Of a DNA stretch of 54,285 nt, positions 16,296 to 25,238 are shown one piece after another; within the stretch, counting starts at the first letter, position 1, and the number at the start of each line of letters is the position of its first letter. This DNA comes from Oligoflexales bacterium. Its GTDB lineage: Bacteria > Bdellovibrionota_B > Oligoflexia > Oligoflexales > RGVZ01. Under the pieces are notes generated by a model. The model was not told where the DNA came from and made no database searches. It saw only the letters and a program-made list of their open reading frames with translations. A program made the translations under genes and the position numbers. Location of the stretch: the NCBI GenBank assembly GCA_947479535.1, contig CANJZQ010000013.1:1-54285 (forward strand), read 5' to 3'.

Positions 16296-17540
16296 ATGAA
16301 CGCCACGAACCACAGCAAATTTGAAGTTACGATCAAAAAGCCATTTGCGATCTTCTCCCGCCTTGCGGCCGGGTTGATCACGATTGCCATTGCAGCCAAC
16401 GTTACGGCCTGCGGGGACATCGTTCTCAAAGTCGACAAGAAAAGTAGCGGCGCCAACACCAATTCGGTAGCCGGTGTGACCAATCTGACTTCAAGTGAAG
16501 ATTTCCTTAAGCAGTTAGACAGCCTCAAGGTTGTCGCATCTGACCTTCTTGTAAAAGAACTTGCATCAAAAGATTACGTCGGTAATTTCCGCAAATCATT
16601 CCGCAAATATCGCCAGTTCATTATCGACCGCGGCGAAAACTATCAGTTGCGCGCAGACTCTTTTTACACCGGCGATTCAACCTGCCGCGATACCGGCCTG
16701 AAAATCAACATGAACGAAATGGACGACGCCCTTGGCATGATTGCCAAAACCGCAGTCCTGGCAAAAATAAGTGAAGCCAGTGCATCAAAACTGAATCCTG
16801 GCATCAGTAAGGAAATGGCCGCGATCTCGCAGCTGATCCTGCGTGAACTCGGACTTGAAGTGGTTGGCCAATCTCAAGTTGACAAGACCGACGACGCAAC
16901 CATCACCAGCAGCCAGGTGGTCATGCGCCTGAAGGAAATTCCAGAGGAAAAGATCGACGGCGAGTCTGTATCAGCTGACGTGAAGGCCCGCGATGCGGCA
17001 GAAACCCTGACCCTTCAGTTCACCCGCAGCCTGGGCGCCGAAAGCGTTGGCCACTTCGATGCTCGCATCACGGCAAAACAACTTCTCAATGCCGCCACTG
17101 GCGCCACCAAAGATGTGATTGGAACCATTACGGTTGATCGCTTCAAAGAAGAATCCAAGTTTGTTCACACGGTATTCATGACGGTCGCGAAAGCGGGCGA
17201 GACGGCTCACTTCTCTCGTATGCTGAGCTTCCGCGAAGACGCAGCATCAAAGACACGCATTGAAGTGGTTGACACCTTGAATGCCGGGCTCGATGCCCAA
17301 ACTTCCTACGCGACCGTAATCGACCTTGAAAAAGGCAGTCAGTGCAAGATCAGCGGTTCCGAAGCAGATGATGTGATCAACGAGATCAGCAATCCGCTCG
17401 ACAAAACCCCGGTTGTGGATGACGGCAGTGATCTGAGCAAAATTGAAGACGATGTGGGCAAGCCGATTGCACCCCCAAGCGCTCCAAGCACGACTGTCAA
17501 CGCTCCGGTTCAACAGCATCAAGCGCCAGTCCAGAAGTAA
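16296..17540 (+). CDS. Predicted lipoprotein, unknown function
   Basis: A 414-residue secreted protein. The N-terminal region has a charged start, a hydrophobic segment (IFSRLAAGLITIAIAANV) and a lipobox VTAC, followed by a polar linker GDIVLKVDKKSSGANTN. The mature protein contains one more cysteine pair (STCRDTG and QCKISG), alternating strands, and a Pro/Gln/Val-rich C-terminal tail. No known domain was recognised. ATG 16296 has AGGGGA 7 bp upstream; the longer frame from 16185 adds an unrelated 37 residues. A strong terminator follows at 17581-17608. Confidence 0.8.
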   Translation: MNATNHSKFEVTIKKPFAIFSRLAAGLITIAIAANVTACGDIVLKVDKKSSGANTNSVAGVTNLTSSEDFLKQLDSLKVVASDLLVKELASKDYVGNFRKSFRKYRQFIIDRGENYQLRADSFYTGDSTCRDTGLKINMNEMDDALGMIAKTAVLAKISEASASKLNPGISKEMAAISQLILRELGLEVVGQSQVDKTDDATITSSQVVMRLKEIPEEKIDGESVSADVKARDAAETLTLQFTRSLGAESVGHFDARITAKQLLNAATGATKDVIGTITVDRFKEESKFVHTVFMTVAKAGETAHFSRMLSFREDAASKTRIEVVDTLNAGLDAQTSYATVIDLEKGSQCKISGSEADDVINEISNPLDKTPVVDDGSDLSKIEDDVGKPIAPPSAPSTTVNAPVQQHQAPVQK

Positions 17541-17580
17541 GTTTCCCCCTGACTTCTGGCTTGGTGGTTCCTCTACCTGA

Positions 17581-17608
17581 GGGACGAGTGGCTTACGCTG
17601 CTCGTCCC
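17581..17608. terminator. Rho-independent terminator between convergent genes
   Basis: GGGACGAG (17581-17588) pairs with CTCGTCCC (17601-17608) around a 12-nt loop and is followed by TTATTCATTTCC. It lies between the lipoprotein stop (17540) and the stop of the convergent binding-protein gene (17613). The T-run is broken, so strength is uncertain. Confidence 0.65.
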
Positions 17609-17612
17609 TTAT

Positions 17613-19403
17613 TCATTTCCCCAGGGTCGCACTTGAAAAATTCCAATTTGTCGCAAAACTGCTGGACCAACCTTCGTGCCCCGGAACTTCGAATCCTGCG
17701 ACCGACTCCACCGCTGCACCCAAAACAGGCCGATAGAATAGCGGGATAAATGGAACGTCCGTCGATGCAAGGGTTTCAATCTGCTGCAATGATTGCTGTC
17801 GCGCTGCAGGATCCCATTCGTCGCGTATCTGGTCTAAAATTTCATCCAGCCTCCGGTTACTCCATCCCGAAGTGTTTTCACCGGTGTAGCCGTTTTGAAG
17901 GGAGGGGATTTGCTTTGAATCCAGTACGGCATCTGGGATGGTTCCGGCGGGTATGCGCCAAGCGTATTCAGCCAGATAGCGGAACTTGACCTTGCCCAGG
18001 ATTTCCCGGATGAAGGCGTCGTTGGCGTGTTCTTTGATATTGACCTTGATGCCGGCACTCGTCAGCTGACGTGCCACGCTGCGCACGGTTTCCATTCGGA
18101 TTTGATCCGGACGATTTGTGTCTAAATCCACCTCAAGTGGGGAGCCCTCCTTGATCCAGAGGGACGAATGGTTTGAGGCTTCGCGCATCCATCCACTCTG
18201 TTGGAGCAGCGCAGCCGCCTCGCTCGGAGCGTAGCCCCATACGGGATGTTGAAAGGCCTGATGGCGGAGCAGATCACCCCGGTCGGTGCGGACTGGTGAA
18301 CCAGTCATGGCCGGGTGCATGAATCCTAGGGCCATGGGGAGCCCAGCGGGCATACCGGTGGTCCTCGCAAGGTCGTAACGGTTGATCATCATGCTGATGG
18401 CCTTGCGAAGATTGACGTCAGTCAGGAGTGGATTTCGAGTGTTGAAATCGATGTGCTCAAGTTCCGACCCAAGTGCCGTCCGAATCGCGTTTTTGCGGGT
18501 GATGAGTTTTGCTCCCGCAGGGGAAAGATCGGTTTCCGGTATGATGTCGGCCAAACCAGACTGAAGGTCCGCCGCTGCATCTTTCTCGGCTCGCCGAAAC
18601 AGGATTTGAATGGAATGGGCGATGACCTTGCCTCCGCCAAACGACGGATTTGCCTCCAGTAAAATGGATTGCGCCTCGCCCTCATTCCGAAGTCGGGTGT
18701 TTTTCGGGAACCATGGGCCGCTGTAAAGCCCTGGTTGGGAAGGGTTGATGACGTAATTTGTCGAGTGAAGGTAGTCCTTATAATTTTTTTCGCTGGCCTT
18801 CCAAATTTCCGATTCAAGATGGCTCGGAACTGGACGCAATCCAAAGGCAAACCAAAAGTCGCCACGGGGTTCCCGCAACCGGATGAAGAAGTGCCTGTTG
18901 TTTTTGGCGTCGGGCGAGAGTTCAAGGATCGCACGTGCCAGACTGCCAGACTTCGTCGACGGCGGCATGCTTCGGGCAATTTCCAGTGCCAGGAGAAAAT
19001 CATCAGCAACGAGAGGCTTTCCGTCGCCCCACTTGGCGTGGGCTGGAATTTCAAAATCGATCACTAGATTTTGACGAGAATTTTTTGAGCTGGCCCCATC
19101 GCGCCGCGCCACGCGCAGAAGACCGTTTGATGGTGAGGGCAGGCTGACGCACAACTGGCACTGCCACCTCCAATTTTGATCCAGAATCACGAGTTGGCCA
19201 TGAACCAGATTGCGCAGCCACGATTCCTTGCGATTTGCCTCTGCCAAAGGGTGCGATGCGACAAGCCAAGACGATGGCGGTGCCGTCGTTACAATGGTTG
19301 GTCGGTGGTCTTCGGAAAAGGCGAGCTTGGGCAGGATACAGACACTGACAAGACCTGACAGAATCAATCCGAACCTGCGGAATTCGAGTGGCAAACCAGG
19401 CAT
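17613..19403 (-). CDS. ABC transporter substrate-binding protein, family 5 (peptide/nickel type)
   Basis: A 596-residue periplasmic binding protein of SBP_bac_5 type. An N-terminal signal peptide ends near LAFSEDHRP. The DppA/OppA-like pattern is present: FEIPAHAKWGDGKPLVADDF, then NTRNPLLTDVNLRKAISMMINR, the lobe-closing VDLDTNRPDQIRMETVRSVARQLTSAGIKV and the C-terminal RRLDEILDQIRDEWDPAARQ. No permease or ATPase gene is adjacent, so it is an orphan receptor or sensory protein. ATG 19403 has GGAGG 10 bp upstream; an earlier ATG at 19430 has a weak site. It is divergent from the cyclase gene. Confidence 0.85.
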   Translation of the reverse strand: MPGLPLEFRRFGLILSGLVSVCILPKLAFSEDHRPTIVTTAPPSSWLVASHPLAEANRKESWLRNLVHGQLVILDQNWRWQCQLCVSLPSPSNGLLRVARRDGASSKNSRQNLVIDFEIPAHAKWGDGKPLVADDFLLALEIARSMPPSTKSGSLARAILELSPDAKNNRHFFIRLREPRGDFWFAFGLRPVPSHLESEIWKASEKNYKDYLHSTNYVINPSQPGLYSGPWFPKNTRLRNEGEAQSILLEANPSFGGGKVIAHSIQILFRRAEKDAAADLQSGLADIIPETDLSPAGAKLITRKNAIRTALGSELEHIDFNTRNPLLTDVNLRKAISMMINRYDLARTTGMPAGLPMALGFMHPAMTGSPVRTDRGDLLRHQAFQHPVWGYAPSEAAALLQQSGWMREASNHSSLWIKEGSPLEVDLDTNRPDQIRMETVRSVARQLTSAGIKVNIKEHANDAFIREILGKVKFRYLAEYAWRIPAGTIPDAVLDSKQIPSLQNGYTGENTSGWSNRRLDEILDQIRDEWDPAARQQSLQQIETLASTDVPFIPLFYRPVLGAAVESVAGFEVPGHEGWSSSFATNWNFSSATLGK

Positions 19404-19519
19404 TTTGGAAATTCCTCCAAAATAAATCATAGCTCGTCATCTGTCGCTGGGCCAGCCCAGCCCTTCATAACGCCCCGGGCGGCCCTAAAGGGGTCCCTGA
19501 TTACCCCGATAAGTGACTG

Positions 19520-21943
19520 ATGAAGCAGGGCAAAATAAAATCAATGCCTTCAGCCACCGGCGGGTTCGATCTGGCCAGTCGGTTTCGGCGTCCCGGGATT
19601 CACTGGGCAAGATCGGTTGCTTTTGCTCTGACCACAGCGCTTGTCGCATGCATCTTTGGGTTGGGGGATGTCGGGGAATACCTGAAAACCAGATTGGACT
19701 TGCCATTGCTTTACCGGGCAAGGGAAGCCGCTGGTCGCGGTCCTGAACTATCAAAAAAAATCAGGATCCTTCTTTTTGATGATTCGGCCATGTCCTGGCT
19801 TGGGGTGAGCGAACCTTCCCTGTCCCAGTGGGTTGACGTGATCGACGCCATCTCTGCGCGCAAGCCAAAGGCGATTATCATCAACAAAGTGTTTGGGATA
19901 CTGCCCAACGGTTCCAATGCTGGTGACGCGACGGAGTTTGTGAAATCCCTTCAAGCCATCCGGGAACGCGATCATGTTCCGGTGGTTGCAGGTGCGTATT
20001 TTTCTCAATCGGATAATGCATTTCGCAACAAAATTTCAGCCTCATCCGTGCCTTCACTTGGCCCGGCATCATGGGGCCTTGATGCAGCGATTCCGGTCCC
20101 TTCCCAACTTGCGAGCCTGAAATTCTTTTCAAAAGACAGCTCCACCGATTACCTCTATGGTCCCGATCCGAAATTATTGCCGGCCTTTTCTGGAATTGGT
20201 GCCGTCGATTATTTGCAAAACATGATGGTGCCTGCCGCAAGTCACGGACGAGATAACTCGCTGGTGCCAAACATCATGATCGCTGGGTTTGGGAGCCGGT
20301 CTCCGGGGAATGGATTTTTACTGGTGAACGGCTTCCGGGTTCCAGTCAATCATCAAGGCGAGATGCTACCAAACACGGTTGCCCGAAAAAAGATTGCGGG
20401 ATCAGCGATCTCATTAAAGCATTTTCTTGATCCCGCGACACGCAAAGTGGCGGCAGCCGCGACCCTCGTCGCAGATGATGTCGTGTTCATCGGTTTCTCC
20501 ACCAGCGTCGATGCCGCTGGCTCCGCAATCCCAACCCCACTGGGCCTGATGCCTGCAAGTTTCGCCATCGCGGCGATTGGGAACAGCCTCGTCACTGGGG
20601 AGTTTATCACCGGGGCTCCCTTTGAACCCCTCTGGTGGTTCAGTGGTGGCTTGATAGGACTTCTCCTTGCGATTTGGTTTCCTGTTTCAACGGGATTGCT
20701 TGCTTTGGCTGGCGCAAGTGTGATCTGGACTGCCGTCTGCACATGCAGTTTTGTTTTTGGTGGAATGGCTGTTCCTTGGCTTGTCCCGGTGGTGTCGATC
20801 ATGACGGGAGGATGGCTTGTCATTTCCCGCAAGGCGAACCTGGGCCGCACGAATGCAATCACAGTGGCTGCAGCTTTTGATGGCCGGGTATCCAACGAGT
20901 CGATGAAGTCGATGGCTCAGCATCCAGAGCGAATGGACCTTGCATGCCGCGAAGTTTCGATCAGCATCATGTTCATCGATATCGCGGGATTCTCGTTGTT
21001 TTCTGAACGGCGGGGGGCGCAGGAGGTTTTCGATTACTTGCGGGATTTTCTGGCGGATGTCAGCAAGTCCGTCCTGGAACATAAGGGTGTTATTGACAAG
21101 AGCCTGGGTGACGGCCTCCTTGCTTATTTTGGACAAGAGATCAACTCCAACGGGGAACAGTTGGACCACGCGGTTCGGGCATTCGATTGCGCGCTGAAAA
21201 TTCAGCGGGATCATTTGCAGCGAAATGAAGGTGCGTTGGGGTCAGGCCTGCCAGTACTTCCAGTGCGGATTGGACTTAACTCATCAGCATGCCTCCTTGG
21301 GGATCTTGGGACCGAGAAAAGGATGGACATAACGATCGTCGGTGGGGGCGTCAATTTCGCGAAACGGCTGGAAGATGCGTGCGATCCAGGAACAATCCTG
21401 ATCAGTTCGACAACGTTTTCACTGGCAATGCCGGACGTGAGAAATTCTGGTTTCGTGCGGAAATTTGTCCGGATGAAACATATGAATGCGCTGGTTGAAG
21501 CCTTTGAGTTTGATCCCCTTGCTTCGCAACCACAGTTAAAAGTTAAATTGATGGACGCTTTCCGGAAGACCGTTGCGATTGAACGTGTGGACCGGCGATG
21601 GGTCGTACCCCATGGCAAGTCGATCATATTCACAAATGAACTTGGTTCATGTGAGCTGGTGAACTTTTCCGGCAGAGGTTTTGCAGCCAGACTTCCTGCG
21701 CTGTTCGCGCGTGGATCCCGTTTTGTGTTTGAAATTGAGAATGAAGGCTTGCGTCAAAAATTATCTGGTTGCGACATTTCAAAAATCGAAGCCGAAGTTC
21801 GGTCTTGCCACGGCTCGGGTGGCAATATTGTCCATGGATTTTTGATCAACGGGTTTTCCGAAGAGCAGTCGGCGGCATTCAACAGGGTGTTGCTGGAATA
21901 TTCATTTTCAGATGATGAATTTAAATTGCCACGGATCGGATAA
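19520..21943 (+). CDS. CHASE2-adenylate cyclase with C-terminal PilZ-like domain
   Basis: An 807-residue inner-membrane enzyme that should make cAMP. After an N-terminal membrane segment (about 30-49) comes a periplasmic CHASE2 sensor (about 80-345), three membrane spans (about 373-435), and a class III cyclase domain (about 475-640). Catalytic residues are in place: metal ligands Asp487 (FIDIAGFS) and Asp531 (KSLGDGLLAYFG), Lys527 and Thr605 consistent with ATP specificity, Asn612 and Arg616 for the transition state. Residues about 685-797 contain RVDRR (RxxxR, Arg689/Arg693) and NFSGRG (NxSxxG, 715-720), the two c-di-GMP-binding motifs of PilZ. ATG 19520. It is followed 13 bp later by an exported-protein gene. 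Confidence 0.87.
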   Translation: MKQGKIKSMPSATGGFDLASRFRRPGIHWARSVAFALTTALVACIFGLGDVGEYLKTRLDLPLLYRAREAAGRGPELSKKIRILLFDDSAMSWLGVSEPSLSQWVDVIDAISARKPKAIIINKVFGILPNGSNAGDATEFVKSLQAIRERDHVPVVAGAYFSQSDNAFRNKISASSVPSLGPASWGLDAAIPVPSQLASLKFFSKDSSTDYLYGPDPKLLPAFSGIGAVDYLQNMMVPAASHGRDNSLVPNIMIAGFGSRSPGNGFLLVNGFRVPVNHQGEMLPNTVARKKIAGSAISLKHFLDPATRKVAAAATLVADDVVFIGFSTSVDAAGSAIPTPLGLMPASFAIAAIGNSLVTGEFITGAPFEPLWWFSGGLIGLLLAIWFPVSTGLLALAGASVIWTAVCTCSFVFGGMAVPWLVPVVSIMTGGWLVISRKANLGRTNAITVAAAFDGRVSNESMKSMAQHPERMDLACREVSISIMFIDIAGFSLFSERRGAQEVFDYLRDFLADVSKSVLEHKGVIDKSLGDGLLAYFGQEINSNGEQLDHAVRAFDCALKIQRDHLQRNEGALGSGLPVLPVRIGLNSSACLLGDLGTEKRMDITIVGGGVNFAKRLEDACDPGTILISSTTFSLAMPDVRNSGFVRKFVRMKHMNALVEAFEFDPLASQPQLKVKLMDAFRKTVAIERVDRRWVVPHGKSIIFTNELGSCELVNFSGRGFAARLPALFARGSRFVFEIENEGLRQKLSGCDISKIEAEVRSCHGSGGNIVHGFLINGFSEEQSAAFNRVLLEYSFSDDEFKLPRIG

Positions 21944-21956
21944 GGAGCCACCGGTG

Positions 21957-22562
21957 ATGCCATTTTCAGCCTGTCGATTTGGTGTTTCGATGCTCGTTGC
22001 GATATTTTTCACCTGTGTGCCCGCCATGGCGTCCCCGGAGGATGACCGTTTGAGGCTCGATTGGAGCGACTTGATCTACGGACGTTCGGTTTCTGTAAAA
22101 CTAAGGCCTGAGACGCCCGTCGATTTTGAAGTCCTTCCGGAACGGACAAGTAAACTTGTACAGGAGTTGCGTTCCGATCCAGAACTCGCCCGATTTGCAG
22201 TGCGTCGTTCCCTGGAAAAGCCGACCGCGTTTGATCAGGGTGTTTACGGCAAGCTGGGCTCCTCAACGGTATATATGGCTCCATTGAAGCGCGTTGGAAC
22301 CAGTGACCGGTTGTATTGGACGATGGTGCGCGTGCTGTCTGAAAAATATGGTTGTTTTATTGTCGAGAAGAGTCGCGATACCGACAAGTTTCAGTTTCGC
22401 TGCCGTGACGGAAGGCAAATTGTGATGCAGCGCAAGATGGACTCACGCTTCGCCCACTTCTGGGGGCGGCAATACGATTCCAAGGGCGATGAAATCACTG
22501 TCAAGCCAGGGACGACTGGAAAAAAGTATTTTGCGAAGATGCTCGCTGCGCGGCGGCAGTGA
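21957..22562 (+). CDS. Exported protein, unknown function
   Basis: A 201-residue protein with a signal peptide (cleavage likely after AMA in VPAMASPEDD). The mature part is basic and beta-rich with cysteines in YGCFIVEKSR and FQFRCRDGR, which could form a disulfide. No family was recognised. ATG 21957 has AAGGAG 9 bp upstream. It lies 13 bp after the cyclase stop, so co-transcription and a link to the same signalling are likely. It is convergent with the thermonuclease gene, the stops being one base apart. Confidence 0.75.
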   Translation: MPFSACRFGVSMLVAIFFTCVPAMASPEDDRLRLDWSDLIYGRSVSVKLRPETPVDFEVLPERTSKLVQELRSDPELARFAVRRSLEKPTAFDQGVYGKLGSSTVYMAPLKRVGTSDRLYWTMVRVLSEKYGCFIVEKSRDTDKFQFRCRDGRQIVMQRKMDSRFAHFWGRQYDSKGDEITVKPGTTGKKYFAKMLAARRQ

Positions 22563-22563
22563 T

Positions 22564-23208
22564 TTATTTTTTTTGCTGCTGCCGCAGTTCTTTGCGGTAT
22601 TCAGCAGGTGATTGCCGCACATTGTCAGGCAAACCCCAAATCCCTTTTTTACTGGATTTTGCAACGGCTTCGGCCTGGATGTAGGCACTCTGGTCAATGC
22701 GCTTGACGGGACCGCGGTAGGCCTCGGCAAAACCGTTTTCCACCAGAGTCATGTTGAAGTTTTTTCCAGCGTTCCAGATCACCACCACGGGGCGGTTATA
22801 GGCATCAAGGTCGACCTGTTCGACTTCGACGATTTTACCAGCGATGTTGCTGTTCACATAGTCCGTGGCCTCATCGCCCATTGGCTGGCCTTTGCTTTTA
22901 TTGCGGCGGTTGGAGGTTTCGGGTGCATCGATTCCAGCGAGTCGCACGTTCATCCACATGTGGCCAGGTTCTGTCACGATGCGGCAGGTGTCACCATCAT
23001 GGCAGTGCTTGACCGAGGCAGGCATGCGTCCTGTCTTTTCTGTGGCCATGTCCGCCGCAGCGCCCTTTACAGCGCTTGCCGCCGCCTCTTTCACGGAAAG
23101 GCTTTGGCCTTGGTTTGCCCATTGCAGGGCGATGGCGATGGCGGCGGCTGCCATCGTGGTGAGGATGGCCTTTCTTTTTCTTTTTTCGGTTTTCGTTTCT
23201 CTGGTCAC
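22564..23208 (-). CDS. Thermonuclease (SNase-like) family protein
   Basis: A 214-residue SNase-fold nuclease with an N-terminal basic stretch and a membrane/signal segment (about 14-30). The SNase domain (about 64-198) keeps the catalytic set: HDGDTCR (Asp71, Asp73), VRLAGIDAPET (Arg89, Asp94, Glu97) and DAYNRPVV (Arg139), plus MTLVENGFAEAYRG. It probably cleaves nucleic acid outside the cytoplasm in a calcium-dependent way. The start overlaps the KynB-like stop by 4 bp, so it is the last gene of the minus-strand operon. Confidence 0.88.
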   Translation of the reverse strand: MTRETKTEKRKRKAILTTMAAAAIAIALQWANQGQSLSVKEAAASAVKGAAADMATEKTGRMPASVKHCHDGDTCRIVTEPGHMWMNVRLAGIDAPETSNRRNKSKGQPMGDEATDYVNSNIAGKIVEVEQVDLDAYNRPVVVIWNAGKNFNMTLVENGFAEAYRGPVKRIDQSAYIQAEAVAKSSKKGIWGLPDNVRQSPAEYRKELRQQQKK

Positions 23209-23831
23209 TTGCTGTTCCTTCTTAGAATTGCCCTCACGGGGCTGGCATCAAATCCCTGAAGTTTGAGCGGCAGGGCAATCAGTTCATAATCACCAGGCTC
23301 AACTTGAAAAAGATCAAGCCCTTCCAGGTTCCTGATGTTGTATTGCCCAAAAACCTTGTGGGCGGGAAGTCCCTTTGAATGGAATGGGTCAACGGAACTG
23401 GTGTCGATCCCGGCCAGAAGGACGCCGGCTTCTCCCATCATGGCCACAGATTCCGGGGAAAACGAGGCAAAGTCAGTTTCGAAGGTCTCGCCCTCTGGGC
23501 GGATTCTTGTCTTGAACAGGATGCGCCTTGCCCCCGATTTAACGGCTGCCTCGCAATGCTCCGGTTGAATTTGTTCACACCCCGTGGCATCGACCACCAC
23601 GCATGGCCCAAGGTACGCATGAAGATCCACCTGGTCTATGGTTGGCCCGCCTTGCAAATAATGACTTGGTGCATCGGCATGAGCCCCGATGTGCACTGTG
23701 GTGTTCAAGGTTGAAAGGTCGATGTTGGATCCAGTTTCAAGGCGTGTCAGCCACTGGCGTGTCAGGGGCGTATCGCCTGGCCATACTGGTGTCAATTCGT
23801 TCAGGGTTGGCGAAATGTCAATGAGTTGCAT
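23205..23831 (-). CDS. kynB: Cyclase family / kynurenine formamidase-like hydrolase
   Basis: A 208-residue metal-dependent hydrolase of the KynB cyclase family, which in tryptophan breakdown opens N-formylkynurenine. It shows the hallmark metal motif HIGAHADAPSHY, the opening LIDISPTL and PVWPGDTP, GARRILFKTR, and GIDTSSVDPFHSKGLPAH. No other kynurenine-pathway gene is visible, so the family may act on a different amide here. It is 8 bp from the amidohydrolase gene and overlaps the nuclease gene by 4 bp. Confidence 0.8.
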   Translation of the reverse strand: MQLIDISPTLNELTPVWPGDTPLTRQWLTRLETGSNIDLSTLNTTVHIGAHADAPSHYLQGGPTIDQVDLHAYLGPCVVVDATGCEQIQPEHCEAAVKSGARRILFKTRIRPEGETFETDFASFSPESVAMMGEAGVLLAGIDTSSVDPFHSKGLPAHKVFGQYNIRNLEGLDLFQVEPGDYELIALPLKLQGFDASPVRAILRRNSK

Positions 23832-23839
23832 GGATGCCC

Positions 23840-25225
23840 TCAGGGTTTAAGGCCGGTCCGTCGCATGATTTCCTGGACCGCCTGGTCAAAGGCTAAAGTC
23901 AGTTGCGGTTCATCGGCAGAACACAATTCGCGCCGCCACAGGCGCCAATGGCCATCGATCATCACGTGTTCGACGCCGCTGGACCCGGCGGAGTAGATCA
24001 GATTTCTCACGTCATCAAAGGCCGGACGCATAGAAATGTCATCGCGCAGAAAAACAATGTCTGCCAAGGACTTCGCCTGCAGGACGCCCAGTTGTCCAGA
24101 CATGCCAAGAGCGCGCGCGGGAGTTGACGTCACGCTTGCCAGCAAGCCATTTGGTTCAAACGTGTCGTGGGTGATCTTGCGGTCGCGTGCCAGAAGTCCC
24201 ATCCACTTGCATTCGTTGAGCAGGTCGGCGCCATCGTTGCTGGCGGCACAATCCGTCGCGGTTGCCCAATGAACGCCTGTCGCTGCAATATTTTCCAGAG
24301 GTGCGAGGTGCTCGTAGATGATCTGCGAGGCTGGACAAATAACCGCAGTCGCCCCGGATGTTCTTAATTCTGCAAAGTCAGATTCACGGGCGGAGACCAT
24401 GTGCACGGCCAGCGTACGATCCCAGAGCGCTTCACATGCAAATGCCTTTTGCACGGGTGTCATCCCATCCTGTTCGCGCACCCGCTTCAATTCGCCGGTC
24501 GTCTGACTCAGGTGCATGTGCAGGGTCAGATCATTCTGTCGCGCAAACTGGGCTGCCTCGCGCAGCATTTTTGACGAGACGGTGTCGGCGGCGTGGGGGG
24601 CTATGACTGGCCGGACACGATGGGAAAAGTTCCAGGATTCAATGGCTTCGCGTGCCCTGGTCCATGATTCCCAACCCGGAAATGCTCCACCCCGGTCGGC
24701 GATGGTTTCGCCGATGAAGCCGCGCATGCCGAGGCGCTCCAGGGCCCGCCCGACTCCATCAATCATGTAATAGTGATCGGCAATGCAAGTGACCCCGGCG
24801 CGCAGGCTTGTGATCAGATAAGACCAGGAGAGGGGTTCCAGGAGCTCGGGGGTGAGGGCCTTTTCAGCCGGAAAAAGAAAATTCTCGATCATGTTCGTGT
24901 GGCCATGACCAAGGCCACGGAAAAAACCCATGGCAGCATGGGTGTGCACATTGATCAGGCCTGGAATGGCCAGATATCCGCTGCCGTCGATGACGAGATC
25001 CGCCGCATGATTTTTAGGCTGATGGCGATCGGCCCGGACGTCTTCGATCCGAACATTTTCGATCCTGTTTCCGGCGATCAACAAGTCGGCGTGAACAAAT
25101 CTGTTTTGTCCCGATGGACCATCAGGGGTCAGAACCCGCAAATTTTGGATGAGCGTCCGCGCATCATTAGCAGCCCCGGCACGACTGACTTGTGGAACCT
25201 GATTTTGTTTCATGTTTGGGGTCAC
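23840..25225 (-). CDS. Amidohydrolase family protein (TrzN/SsnA/MtaD group)
   Basis: A 461-residue TIM-barrel metal hydrolase or deaminase. The metal-binding motifs are in place: NVHTHAAMG, LHMHLSQTTGE, LAVHMVS and ATDCAASND. The group includes methylthioadenosine/S-adenosylhomocysteine deaminase, atrazine-type hydrolases and SsnA; the substrate cannot be assigned. GTG 25225 is 13 bp after the decarboxylase stop; ATG 25213 is an alternative. The operon order decarboxylase, amidohydrolase, cyclase-type amidase suggests small nitrogenous substrates. Confidence 0.82.
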   Translation of the reverse strand: MTPNMKQNQVPQVSRAGAANDARTLIQNLRVLTPDGPSGQNRFVHADLLIAGNRIENVRIEDVRADRHQPKNHAADLVIDGSGYLAIPGLINVHTHAAMGFFRGLGHGHTNMIENFLFPAEKALTPELLEPLSWSYLITSLRAGVTCIADHYYMIDGVGRALERLGMRGFIGETIADRGGAFPGWESWTRAREAIESWNFSHRVRPVIAPHAADTVSSKMLREAAQFARQNDLTLHMHLSQTTGELKRVREQDGMTPVQKAFACEALWDRTLAVHMVSARESDFAELRTSGATAVICPASQIIYEHLAPLENIAATGVHWATATDCAASNDGADLLNECKWMGLLARDRKITHDTFEPNGLLASVTSTPARALGMSGQLGVLQAKSLADIVFLRDDISMRPAFDDVRNLIYSAGSSGVEHVMIDGHWRLWRRELCSADEPQLTLAFDQAVQEIMRRTGLKP

Positions 25226-25238
25226 GGCGGTTCTGCCT

